Source: Nitratireductor kimnyeongensis (GTDB lineage Bacteria > Pseudomonadota > Alphaproteobacteria > Rhizobiales > Rhizobiaceae). Taken from it: a stretch of DNA of 64,000 bases. The DNA lies in assembly GCF_019891395.1 (NCBI RefSeq), contig NZ_CP078143.1:2369001-2433000 (forward strand). The letters run 5' to 3'. Below are positions 8,399 through 16,462 of the stretch, one piece after another. Both the position numbers and the translations under genes were made by a program. Under the pieces are notes generated by a model that saw only the letters and a list, made by a program, of their open reading frames with translations, was not told the DNA's origin and did no database searches. How positions within the stretch are numbered: the first letter of the stretch is position 1; each line of letters opens with the position of its first letter.

Positions 8399-11125
8399 AT
8401 GATGATGAATATCATGCCGAAGGTTGCCGTGCGCCACGCATCCGGGCAGCGCTACTTTCACCGTGCTTGTAGCGCAGCCATGTTGTCGACAAGCGCATTC
8501 GTTGTGTGGGCGTCGCCGCCGGTAGTCCCAGATGCGCATGCCCAAACGGTCTGGTATGGAACCAATTCCGGCAGATGGTCCAGCCCATCCAACTGGGTCC
8601 CTGCCACTGTGCCGGACTCCAATGAGAATACATACATCGCGGCGGCCGATCCCAACAACCAGCCGATACTGGACGGCTTCGTCGGCACGGGCGTCGGTCT
8701 GACACGTGATGTTTTCATCGGGTTCGATGGCACAGATCCCAATCTCGGCGTGCTGACCATTCAGAATGGAGGTGTCCTGAACAGCAGCGGAGATGGGCTT
8801 ATCGGCTTCAGCGTGGGCGCGGTCACGGGTGAGGGCCGGGTCATTGTGCAAGACACTGGATCGCAATGGAGACTGCCCAGCAATATCCTGACGGTTGGGT
8901 ACACCCATGAGGGCACTTTGACGATCCGCGATGGCGGCAAGGTTGAGAGCTATCAGGGCAGAATCGGTTTCGCTACGAACGGCGTGGGCATCGTGAACAT
9001 ATGGCGCACGGGGTCTGCGTGGCATCTCACCAGCGACATTGTCATCGGCGAAAGCGGTCGGGGAGAACTCACGATCTCGGACAATGGCAAGGTGACAAGC
9101 TCCAATGGCGTTCTCGGGCTCAACAGCACTGGCAGGGGCGCAGTGACCGTGGCAGGGACGGGAACAAAATTCACCGCTGCCAACAACATGTTCGTCGGCG
9201 TTAAGGGCGAAGGCGAACTGACGGTTTCTTATGGCGGAGAGGTTGAGATCGCTTCCGCGTCGGGAATGGTCAAACTGGCCGACGATGCAAATTCCAAAGG
9301 CACGCTCAATATCGGTGCGGCCTCTGGCGATCCGGCGGCGGAGGCAGGGACGCTGAATGCGCCGAGCGTGGCTTTCGGCAACGGAGAGGGTACGCTTGTC
9401 TTCAATCACATCAACACCGGCTACATTTTTGGTGCGGATCTCTCTGGCTATGGCACGATCCTCCATGAAGCTGGAGAAACGACTTATACGGGGAACGGCG
9501 GCCCACTCTCCGGTGAAACGAAAGTTTCGGGTGGCCACCTGCTGGTGAACGGTTTTCTGGGTGCGATGACAACCGTCAATGGTGGCGTTCTTGGAGGCAG
9601 CGGCAATGTCCTGGACGTTGCCGTCAACTCCGGCGGCACGCTGGCGCCGGGCAATTCCATCGGTACCCTGACGGCCGACAATGCGACCTTCAATGCCGGC
9701 TCGGTTTTCGAGGTGGAATTGAACGACGGGGGCAACACCAAGGGTGTGAACAACGATCTGCTGGATGTGACCTTTAATGCCGGCAACCTTGTGATCAATG
9801 GCGGCACCATACACGTGAAGCCGGAAAACGGCACCGACGACGGGTCGAGCTACACGCCGGGATTGACCTATACGATCATCGAGGCAAACGATCGGACCGG
9901 CGAGTTCGACCAGGTGATCGATGATTTTCCATTGCTCACATTTACCGACATCTATTCCGGCGCGAATGTCTACCTCCAGTCGGCGGCGGCCTCGACCTGC
10001 CCGGGTGGCATGACCTTTAATCAGACCAACACCTGTGGCGGTGTTTTGTCCGTAGGGTCGGGCGGCATGTACAATGCTGTTGTCAATCTCACCGGATCCG
10101 AATTGCCGGATGCTCTCGACCAGCTTTCCGCCGAAATCCATGCTTCGGTCAAAGGGGCTCTGATGGAGGATAGCCGGTTTCCGCGAGAAGCGGCGAACGC
10201 CCGTATCCGCTCGGCTTTCGGTGCAGTGGCTTCGAATCCAGCACCGGTGCTGGCCTATGGAGACGATAGGGAGCTGCCCCCCGTGGCCCCTGGTGATCGG
10301 GGACTGGCCATGTGGGCGCGGGGGTTCGGTTCGGGTGCCAATTGGGATGGAGACGGAAACGCCGCCGACGCGCACCGTTCTACCGGTGGCCTGCTTTTCG
10401 GGGCTGATGGATTTGTCACCGACAGGGTCAACCTCGGTCTGCTGGGCGGCTATTCCCGGTCGTCCATCGATGTCGACGCCCGTAATTCGACTGCCACGGC
10501 CGACAGTTGGCATCTCGGTGTCTATGGCGGCGGCGAATGGGGCGGGTTCGGTCTGCGCGGCGGCGGCATTTACAGCTGGCACGGTATCGACACCAACCGC
10601 TCCGTCGCCTTCCGTGGCTTCTCCGACACTCTGTCTTCGTCATACGACGCAACGACAGCCCAGATCTTTGCCGAGACGAGCTACCGTTTCGATGCCGCGA
10701 CTGCCAGCTTCGAGCCTTATGGCGGTATTGCCCATGTGCGGCTTGCGACCAACGGCTATAGCGACGCTGGAGGGGAAGCGTCTCTTTCGAGCGCCGACGG
10801 GGTTCACAAAAACACGTTCACCACACTTGGCCTGCGTGCCGAAACAGAGATCCAGATTGGTGACGACGCCATGGCTCGCCTGAGCGGCGGCATCGGTTGG
10901 CGGCATGCCTTCGGTGAAGTGACGCCGACAACCGTCCATGCCTTTGCCGGTGGAGACACTTTCACGATCGCCGGTGTACCGATTGCCCGGGATGCTCTGG
11001 TTCTGGAGCTCGGAGCCGACTTTGCGTTGAGTGAGATGTCAAATCTGGGTGTTTCCTATTCCGGGCAGTTCGCCGGCAACACTGCCGATCATGGGGTAGA
11101 ACTGGATCTTTCTGTCTCGTTCTGA
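8399..11125 (+). CDS. Type V secretion autotransporter with C-terminal outer-membrane barrel
   Basis: About 908 residues; the start is uncertain among ATGs at 8381, 8399, 8402, 8405 and 8414. An extended signal peptide ends near DAHAQ. The passenger (about 30-600) contains 45-50 residue repeats of the form GxLTIxxGGxV, IGxxxxGxGxVxVxGxGSxW, then LxVGxxGxGxLTI, the beta-helix repeats of autotransporters, followed by GGxLxGxGxV and LAPGNSIGTL motifs. From about 640 (MWARGFGSGANWDGDG) to the final Phe is a 12-strand autotransporter beta-barrel ending in LDLSVSF. Only two cysteines lie close together, in TCPGGMTFNQTNTCGG. Likely a surface adhesin or biofilm factor; no protease or lipase catalytic motif was seen. 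Confidence 0.9.
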   Translation: MMMNIMPKVAVRHASGQRYFHRACSAAMLSTSAFVVWASPPVVPDAHAQTVWYGTNSGRWSSPSNWVPATVPDSNENTYIAAADPNNQPILDGFVGTGVGLTRDVFIGFDGTDPNLGVLTIQNGGVLNSSGDGLIGFSVGAVTGEGRVIVQDTGSQWRLPSNILTVGYTHEGTLTIRDGGKVESYQGRIGFATNGVGIVNIWRTGSAWHLTSDIVIGESGRGELTISDNGKVTSSNGVLGLNSTGRGAVTVAGTGTKFTAANNMFVGVKGEGELTVSYGGEVEIASASGMVKLADDANSKGTLNIGAASGDPAAEAGTLNAPSVAFGNGEGTLVFNHINTGYIFGADLSGYGTILHEAGETTYTGNGGPLSGETKVSGGHLLVNGFLGAMTTVNGGVLGGSGNVLDVAVNSGGTLAPGNSIGTLTADNATFNAGSVFEVELNDGGNTKGVNNDLLDVTFNAGNLVINGGTIHVKPENGTDDGSSYTPGLTYTIIEANDRTGEFDQVIDDFPLLTFTDIYSGANVYLQSAAASTCPGGMTFNQTNTCGGVLSVGSGGMYNAVVNLTGSELPDALDQLSAEIHASVKGALMEDSRFPREAANARIRSAFGAVASNPAPVLAYGDDRELPPVAPGDRGLAMWARGFGSGANWDGDGNAADAHRSTGGLLFGADGFVTDRVNLGLLGGYSRSSIDVDARNSTATADSWHLGVYGGGEWGGFGLRGGGIYSWHGIDTNRSVAFRGFSDTLSSSYDATTAQIFAETSYRFDAATASFEPYGGIAHVRLATNGYSDAGGEASLSSADGVHKNTFTTLGLRAETEIQIGDDAMARLSGGIGWRHAFGEVTPTTVHAFAGGDTFTIAGVPIARDALVLELGADFALSEMSNLGVSYSGQFAGNTADHGVELDLSVSF

Positions 11126-11140
11126 CCGGCAACCCATTTG

Positions 11141-11170
11141 CCACAGGGGCGCTGCCGACGAGCCCTGTGG
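11141..11170 (+). terminator. Weak hairpin after the autotransporter
   Basis: CCACAGGG (11141-11148) and CCCTGTGG (11163-11170) form an 8-bp stem just past the stop codon. There is no T-run, so termination is only possible. Confidence 0.35.
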
Positions 11171-11295
11171 TAACCCCGTGATAGTCGGGTGTGAGATTGA
11201 GTGCGCCGCATGTTGACGAAACCAACAACAACCGCATCACCCCCTCACAAACCCGCTTGACGCCGGGGCCCGGGTCGCGGATTAATGCGCGCTGC

Positions 11296-11369
11296 GCGGG
11301 TATGATGTAATGGTAGCCTGTCAGCTTCCCAAGCTGAACGCGCGGGTTCGATTCCCGCTACCCGCTCCA
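11296..11369 (+). tRNA. tRNA-Gly (anticodon CCC)
   Basis: A full cloverleaf is visible. The acceptor GCGGGTA pairs with TACCCGC, the anticodon stem TCAGC/GCTGA encloses loop TTCCCAA with anticodon CCC (reads GGG), and the T-arm GCGGG-TTCGATT-CCCGC is intact. The discriminator is T and CCA is encoded (11367-11369). Total 74 bases. Confidence 0.97.
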
Positions 11370-11475
11370 GTTTCCCGATCCAAGCCTGATCCCTGCAAGC
11401 CTTTTCGGATTGCCCGCGCTTGCGCGCCCGGTCGTGTATGCGTATCTGTTTGCGGTCAAGATCAAGGAGCTTCCG

Positions 11476-11739
11476 GTGTCGGCACTGACCAGATTCCTGG
11501 GCGACAGCCCGCTGCGCGTCATCATCAAACTGCTGATTGTTTCGCTTATTGTCGGTTTCGTGATGAGCGCCTTCAACTGGTCGCCATTCGATATTTTCTA
11601 CGCTCTGCGCGACACGGTTGTTCATCTGTGGAACATGGGTTTTGATGCGCTGGGACGCTTTGCAAGCTACATCCTGCTCGGGGCCGCCATTGTCGTGCCG
11701 GCCTTTTTGATCCTGCGCCTTCTGAATTATCGGCGGTAG
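11476..11739 (+). CDS. Small membrane protein of DUF6460 type
   Basis: 87 residues from the GTG at 11476, chosen because a perfect AAGGAG lies six bases upstream; the longer in-frame ATG at 11410 has none and would begin just after the tRNA. The sequence (ALTRFLGDSPLRVIIKLLIVS, then WNMGFDALGRFASYILLGA) has two membrane segments and ends LRLLNYRR. I recognise it as a conserved short Rhizobiales membrane protein; its function is unknown. It precedes the MATE gene by 19 bases, so they may be co-transcribed. Confidence 0.8.
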   Translation: MSALTRFLGDSPLRVIIKLLIVSLIVGFVMSAFNWSPFDIFYALRDTVVHLWNMGFDALGRFASYILLGAAIVVPAFLILRLLNYRR

Positions 11740-11758
11740 GAGGCCCTGGGGGCATCCC

Positions 11759-13105
11759 ATGGATCACGCTCAGCCGCAGACCCGCGTCACGCACCCTTTC
11801 CAGGTGACGAACCGCCTCGTCCTGTCGATTGCCTTGCCGATGACGCTGGCATATCTGACGACGCCGCTGCTGGGCATCGCGGACACGGCCATTGTGGGCC
11901 AGTATGGCGATGCGGCGCTCCTGGGCGGGTTGGCCGCAGGTGCCATCGTCTTCGATGTGGTCTTCACGACTTTCAATTTCCTGCGCTCCGGCACAACCGG
12001 TCTGGTCGCCCAGGCCTATGGTCAGGCAAATGCTCTGGAAGAACAGGCAGTCCTCTGGCGGGCATTGCTTGTCGCCCTGGTCGCCGGACTTCTCGTCGTT
12101 CTCGCCGGCCCGCTCATCATCGCCGGGGGCGCTTACTTCATGGATGCCGGCCCGGAGGTCACGGCCGCTATGCGGGCCTATGTCGCGATCCGCATCTTTG
12201 CCGCGCCGATCTCCCTCATCAACTACGCGATCCTCGGATATGTGCTGGGTCGTGGCGAAGGAGCGCTCGGGCTGGTGTTGCAGGTCATTCTGAATGGCAC
12301 AAACATTGCGCTCTCAATGTATCTCGCGCTTTCGCTCGGCTGGGGAATCGAGGGCGTGGCCTGGGGCACGGTGGCTGGCGAGGCGATCGGCATGTTGGCC
12401 GGGCTCGCATGGCTGGCAAGGCGCTTCCGGCAGGGCCCGCGTGTGTCTCCGAGGTGGATTTTCGACACCCACCAGATCGTTCGCATGGTCGCGATGAACC
12501 GCGACATCATGATCCGATCGTTCTCTCTTCTCGCGGCCTTTGCGCTCTTCACCCGGCAGGGCGCGCAGTTTGGCACCGTCACCCTCGCCGCCAACGCGGT
12601 GTTGCTGAACTTCTTCCTTGTGGCGGGCTACTTCCTCGACGGCACGGCGACCGCCGCCGAGCAGTTGTCAGGTCGTGCGGTGGGCGCGCGTTATCTGCCC
12701 GCTTTCGTGCGTTCCGTCAGGCTGACCATGGCTTGGGGGTTCGGCTTCGCCCTTCTCATGTCGCTCTTCTTTCTTCTGGCCGGCGAGGCCCTCATCGCGT
12801 TCATCACGACAGCACAAGAGGTGCGGGCAGCCGCAAGCGCATTCCTTCCCTGGGCTGCGTTGATTTCCATTTCGGGTGTGCTCGCGTTCCAGATGGATGG
12901 CGTCTTCATTGGCGCCACGTGGTCACGCGACATGCGCAATATGATGCTGCTTTCTTTCGCCGCTTATCTCGTCTGCCTTTTCGTTCTGACAAGAGCCTTC
13001 GGCAATCATGGCCTGTGGGCCGCCTTCCATGTGCTGCTGCTGGTTCGTGGTGTGAGCCTGTTCGCAATCATTCCCTCGCGCATGCGCAAGACATTCGCCG
13101 AATAG
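11759..13105 (+). CDS. MATE family efflux transporter (DinF-like)
   Basis: 448 residues, 12 predicted membrane segments in two similar halves, the normal MATE length. The N-terminal segment PMTLAYLTTPLLGIADTAIVGQYGDAALLGGLA is typical of the DinF/NorM superfamily, which exports cationic drugs or metabolites using a sodium or proton gradient. It ends three bases before the convergent pyrD stop, with no space for a separate terminator. Substrate unknown. Confidence 0.92.
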   Translation: MDHAQPQTRVTHPFQVTNRLVLSIALPMTLAYLTTPLLGIADTAIVGQYGDAALLGGLAAGAIVFDVVFTTFNFLRSGTTGLVAQAYGQANALEEQAVLWRALLVALVAGLLVVLAGPLIIAGGAYFMDAGPEVTAAMRAYVAIRIFAAPISLINYAILGYVLGRGEGALGLVLQVILNGTNIALSMYLALSLGWGIEGVAWGTVAGEAIGMLAGLAWLARRFRQGPRVSPRWIFDTHQIVRMVAMNRDIMIRSFSLLAAFALFTRQGAQFGTVTLAANAVLLNFFLVAGYFLDGTATAAEQLSGRAVGARYLPAFVRSVRLTMAWGFGFALLMSLFFLLAGEALIAFITTAQEVRAAASAFLPWAALISISGVLAFQMDGVFIGATWSRDMRNMMLLSFAAYLVCLFVLTRAFGNHGLWAAFHVLLLVRGVSLFAIIPSRMRKTFAE

Positions 13106-13108
13106 GCG

Positions 13109-14200
13109 TCAGTCGAGTCGGCGTGCCGCCCATTCGTCAACGCGTGTGTCGCGAAGCTGGCGCAGGGAGGAGAGGTTTTCGCGCTGGGCAAAGGCGCTCA
13201 TGTCGGCCAAGATCCTGCCGGGCAGGCATGTGCCGCCGAAAATCAGACCGCTATACATTTGCACCAGGTCGGCGCCGGCCCGAATTTTCTCCAGCGCCGT
13301 CTCGGAAGAGTCCACGCCCCCGACGCCGATCAGCGGCATCGCGGGGCCGATCAGCAGACGCAACTTCGCCAACACGATGGTGGACCGCTCGAAAAGGGGA
13401 AGTCCGGAGAGCCCACCTGTCTCGTGAGCCAGACGGCTCGTTACGCCTGTTCTTGAAAGAGTGGTGTTGCTGACAATCAATCCGTCGATACGCTTGTCCA
13501 GCGCCACATCGGCAATGTCCGAAAGAGCGGCATCGGTCAGATCAGGCGCGATCTTCAGGAAGAGCGGAACGGGAGCGCGCCGCAGCTTGGCCACCTCGTT
13601 GCGCCTGGCCAGCACCCGGGAAAGGAGTTCGGAAAGGTTCGCGCGATCCTGCAGCGACCGAAGACCCGCGGTGTTGGGCGAGGAGATGTTGACGGCAAGA
13701 TAGGAGGCGATGTCTCCAAAAGCCCGCACACCAGCCTCATAGTCGGCGATGCGATCTTCGCTGTCCTTGTTCGCGCCGATGTTCACGCCAACAATTCCAC
13801 CCTTGCCCGCGCGGTCGATAATGCGCTTTCTCACGCTCGCAATGCCGTGATTGTTAAAGCCCATCCGGTTGATGAGCGCGCTGTCTTCCTCCAGCCTGAA
13901 CAAGCGGGGTTTTGGGTTTCCCTCCTGCGGCAGTGGGGTGACAGTGCCGCACTCCACAAACCCGAACCCCAGTTGCAAGAGCCCATCGGCCGCTTCGGCG
14001 TTCTTGTCGAATCCTGCGGCCATACCGAGCGGGTTGGGGAACACCATGCCGCCGACGATGGTTTTGAGACGCTTGCTGACCTGTGGAGGGCGAGCGAGGG
14101 GCATCCCGCTTTTGAATGCCATGATTGCGAGGTTGTGCGCGCGCTCGGAGTCCATCCGAAACAGGGCTTGTCGCGCGATCTTGTCGAGCAGGCTCTTCAT
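13109..14200 (-). CDS. pyrD: Dihydroorotate dehydrogenase (quinone), class 2
   Basis: 363 residues. It oxidises dihydroorotate to orotate at the membrane and passes electrons to quinone (pyrimidine synthesis, step four). Landmarks in order: GFDKNAEA and GTVTPLPQEGNPKPRLFRL, the orotate site INRMGFNN, VNISSPNT with the class 2 catalytic serine, LKIAPDL, SNTTLSR, GGLSG and IGVGGV for FMN phosphate. The N-terminal helical extension of class 2 enzymes is present. The start at 14200 overlaps the stop of the upstream DUF952 gene as ATGA, which indicates translational coupling. Confidence 0.96.
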   Translation of the reverse strand: MKSLLDKIARQALFRMDSERAHNLAIMAFKSGMPLARPPQVSKRLKTIVGGMVFPNPLGMAAGFDKNAEAADGLLQLGFGFVECGTVTPLPQEGNPKPRLFRLEEDSALINRMGFNNHGIASVRKRIIDRAGKGGIVGVNIGANKDSEDRIADYEAGVRAFGDIASYLAVNISSPNTAGLRSLQDRANLSELLSRVLARRNEVAKLRRAPVPLFLKIAPDLTDAALSDIADVALDKRIDGLIVSNTTLSRTGVTSRLAHETGGLSGLPLFERSTIVLAKLRLLIGPAMPLIGVGGVDSSETALEKIRAGADLVQMYSGLIFGGTCLPGRILADMSAFAQRENLSSLRQLRDTRVDEWAARRLD

Positions 14201-14544
14201 TCTGGCAGCTCTGGAAAAACGTGAAGCCCGTCCGAGCCGAGTGGGAGAGGGTGAACCCACTTGACCTTGTCGAGCTCAAGCGGTGCGTAAAGATGCGGGA
14301 AAAGAGCGCCGCCGCGCGAGACTTCGTATTTCAGGGCGCTGCCAAGCGACGCGGCATCAATGGCGATCAGGAGCAGGTCATCCTGCTGCGCAAAGTGTTT
14401 GGCCGCCGTTTCCGCAACCTGCCCGGCGGTGGAGAAATGAATATATCCGTCCGCAAGATCGATCGCCGCGCCGTTGAACACACCCGCCATCTCGGCTTCC
14501 TGCCAGAGCGCACGGGGACAGAGTTTGTAGATCAGGTGAGCCAT
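14197..14544 (-). CDS. DUF952 family protein
   Basis: 115 residues from the ATG at 14544; longer frames run into a tandem repeat and are not supported. The sequence HLIYKLCPRALWQEA, DGYIHFSTAGQVAETAAKHF and KWVHPLPLGSDGLHVFPEL fits the DUF952 family, small cytoplasmic proteins often encoded next to pyrD in Rhizobiales. Function not known. Its stop codon overlaps the pyrD start (ATGA), so the two form an operon. Confidence 0.88.
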   Translation of the reverse strand: MAHLIYKLCPRALWQEAEMAGVFNGAAIDLADGYIHFSTAGQVAETAAKHFAQQDDLLLIAIDAASLGSALKYEVSRGGALFPHLYAPLELDKVKWVHPLPLGSDGLHVFPELPE

Positions 14545-14681
14545 GCCAGCGGCTATACTTGCAATGCGGCGGTAACGAAAGGCCCGAAAAAGCGTTTTCG
14601 GGGGATTGCGGTTTATCCCATTTATGGCGCATTCCTGGCTCATGAACCCATCGTCAGAAGCATGAACGCGGAGCTGCCCCC

Positions 14682-15164
14682 ATGCGCAATACAAGAACGC
14701 GCAATACAAGAACGCGCAATACAATGATGCGCAATACAATCGCAGCGACAGGCACGCTGATCATACTGTCCACGCTGACGAGCGCCACGGCACAGGAGGC
14801 TGAGCGCTTTCAGTTGGAGCGCACGGACGAAGGCTATGTGCGCATGGACACGAAGACCGGAGCCATGTCGCTTTGCCGCGAGCGGTCAGGACAGCTTGTC
14901 TGTGCGCCTGCAGCTGATGAACGCACGGCCTATGAGGAAGACATCGCGGCGCTGCAGGACCAGCTCGGAGCCCTGGAAAAGCGTGTCGAAGCGCTGGAGA
15001 ATGGTTCTGCTGAGGCCAAGTCGGAACTGCCCTCTGAGGATGAATTTGAACAGACCTTGGGTTTGATGGAGCGTTTTTTCCGCAAGTTCATGGGGATCGT
15101 GAAGGACTTTGAAAAGGAGGACAGCACGAGCTCGCCCGATACACCGACCCCTGATCGAACCTGA
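14682..15164 (+). CDS. Conserved hypothetical secreted protein with repeated N-terminus
   Basis: 160 residues if read from the ATG at 14682, which has GGAG eight bases upstream. The first 18 residues are MRNTRTRNTRTRNTMMRN, encoded by a 15-base tandem repeat. The core probably begins at the later MRNT (14727), a normal signal peptide ending near SATAQE. The mature part has RFQLERTDEGYVRMDTKTG and MSLCRERSGQLVC (two cysteines), a coiled-coil at about 85-105, and the acidic/aromatic segment EDEFEQTLGLMERFFRKFMG. It resembles a short exported protein common in Rhizobiales, of unknown function. Confidence 0.75.
   Translation: MRNTRTRNTRTRNTMMRNTIAATGTLIILSTLTSATAQEAERFQLERTDEGYVRMDTKTGAMSLCRERSGQLVCAPAADERTAYEEDIAALQDQLGALEKRVEALENGSAEAKSELPSEDEFEQTLGLMERFFRKFMGIVKDFEKEDSTSSPDTPTPDRT
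14684..14743 (+). repeat. Tandem repeat of a 15-base unit, four copies
   Basis: Copies at 14684, 14699, 14714 and 14729 share GCGCAATACA and differ only in the last five bases. The first two are identical (GCGCAATACAAGAAC). They overlap the start codons of the hypothetical secreted protein and, being a multiple of three, keep the frame open. Confidence 0.9.
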
Positions 15165-15223
15165 GGTTGGCAAGGGCAGGAAAACCATTCCGACCATTGC
15201 CGTCATATTGATGGATCCTGACC

Positions 15224-15598
15224 CTAGGTGGCGGCTCGCACCAGACGCAGCACCATCGAAAATGCAAAGAAACCGCAGCCAACCTGCAGGCTCAGGACGG
15301 CAAAACGCAGATAGATGTCTTTCAGTATTGCTATGAACACCTTCGCTCCCGAACGGCCGACCGGGCGCGCGTCTGGATTGAGATGCATCCAGACCTCGGT
15401 CTTCTTGGGGTTTTGTCTCGCAAGAGCATAAGCCTTGAGTATCAGTAGCTCCGACATGATGAGCGTCATCAGTGCCCCGGCGCTGAAAGCGAGAATCAGG
15501 TCGAACGAAAAGCTCAGCATCACAAGCCCGATGGCAAAGGCGCCGAACAGAACGGCGCGTCCGATGCAGAACATGGCTACCTTGCGGATTTTCTCCAT
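15224..15598 (-). CDS. Conserved hypothetical membrane protein
   Basis: 124 residues from the ATG at 15598. It has a basic N-terminus (MEKIRKVAMF), two close hydrophobic segments between about 10 and 60 (GAFAIGLVMLSF and LILAFSAGALMTLIMSELLIL), a soluble KAYALARQNPKKTEVW stretch, and a third membrane segment near the C-terminus (FAVLSLQVGCGFFAFSMVL). No known domain was recognised. It faces the secreted hypothetical gene and is divergent from the response regulator. Confidence 0.7.
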   Translation of the reverse strand: MEKIRKVAMFCIGRAVLFGAFAIGLVMLSFSFDLILAFSAGALMTLIMSELLILKAYALARQNPKKTEVWMHLNPDARPVGRSGAKVFIAILKDIYLRFAVLSLQVGCGFFAFSMVLRLVRAAT

Positions 15599-15703
15599 AG
15601 CAGGCTCACGGGTTTTCACCCTCGGAGCGAGTCTGTGGCATAGATCTGGGGCAGACAAGTAAATCTTCCGCGAGCAAATTGGTGAGTGGTGGAATGTCTG
15701 ACC

Positions 15704-16453
15704 ATGGCAGAGCTTGAAATGACGGCTATTCCCCGCATAATCGCATCCAGATCCGCGGCAGCAGAAGACACAATAAAGCGGCGGGCGCGGGAGGGACTTT
15801 TGGCATCGGGCTATAGTTTTTTGGTCGCCGACGACCATCCTCTGTTCCGAGGGGCGTTGAAAGGCGCGCTTTCCGGTCTCGACGATGCATGCAAGATATT
15901 GGAAGCGGGCGACTTCGAAGGCGCGAAAGTGCTTTTGGATGATACTATCGATCTCGTCCTGCTCGATCTTACCATGCCTGGTGTGAGCGGCCTTTCAGGA
16001 CTGGTCGCCTTGCGTGGAATGAATGCGGCGGTACCCATCGTTGTCGTTTCCGCACACGATGATCCCGAAACCATCAGACGGGCTCTGGAGCTGGGCGCTT
16101 CCGGTTTCATCTCAAAATCGTCAGGCATGGACGAGATCAGAACGGCGGTTCAGACAATTCTGAACGGCGGAATCTACACGCCTGCCGACATCGATCTGGG
16201 AGCCGAGGCCGATCCGGAGATCGCAGATCTCATCAGCCGACTTCAAACCTTGACGCCGCAGCAGACGAGGGTGTTGAGCATGTTGGCGGAAGGGCTTTTG
16301 AACAAGCAGATCGCCTATGAGCTCAATGTTTCCGAAGCCACGATAAAGGCACACGTCTCTGCAGTCCTGCAAAAGCTGAACGTGGATAGCCGCACCCAGG
16401 CTGTCATTCGTCTGTCGAGGATTGGCACCGACACGATCACCACGGAAAACTGA
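15704..16453 (+). CDS. LuxR/FixJ-type response regulator (CrbR/ErdR-like)
   Basis: About 249 residues from the ATG at 15704; a GTG at 15686 or an ATG at 15719 could also serve. After a 35-residue leader comes a receiver domain with the acidic pair in VADDHPLFR, the phosphoacceptor Asp in LVLLDLTMPG (about 88) and the conserved Lys in GFISKSSG. A LuxR helix-turn-helix follows (LTPQQTRVLSMLAEGLLNKQIAYELNVS and ATIKAHVSAVLQKLNV). It converges tail to tail with a symporter-fused hybrid kinase, the gene pair typical of CrbS/CrbR (MxtR/ErdR), which controls acetyl-CoA synthetase and acetate use in gammaproteobacteria. The acetate link is inferred. Confidence 0.85.
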   Translation: MAELEMTAIPRIIASRSAAAEDTIKRRAREGLLASGYSFLVADDHPLFRGALKGALSGLDDACKILEAGDFEGAKVLLDDTIDLVLLDLTMPGVSGLSGLVALRGMNAAVPIVVVSAHDDPETIRRALELGASGFISKSSGMDEIRTAVQTILNGGIYTPADIDLGAEADPEIADLISRLQTLTPQQTRVLSMLAEGLLNKQIAYELNVSEATIKAHVSAVLQKLNVDSRTQAVIRLSRIGTDTITTEN

Positions 16454-16462
16454 TCCTGACAG

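Noticed and set aside
8333..10582. 749-codon minus-strand open frame inside the autotransporter
   Set aside because: The plus-strand frame has signal peptide, repeats and barrel; the antisense frame is rich in Arg, Ala and Ile without any domain or ribosome site.
12409..13473. 354-codon plus-strand frame across the end of the MATE gene and pyrD
   Set aside because: Overlaps two well-supported genes in another frame and has no recognisable sequence.
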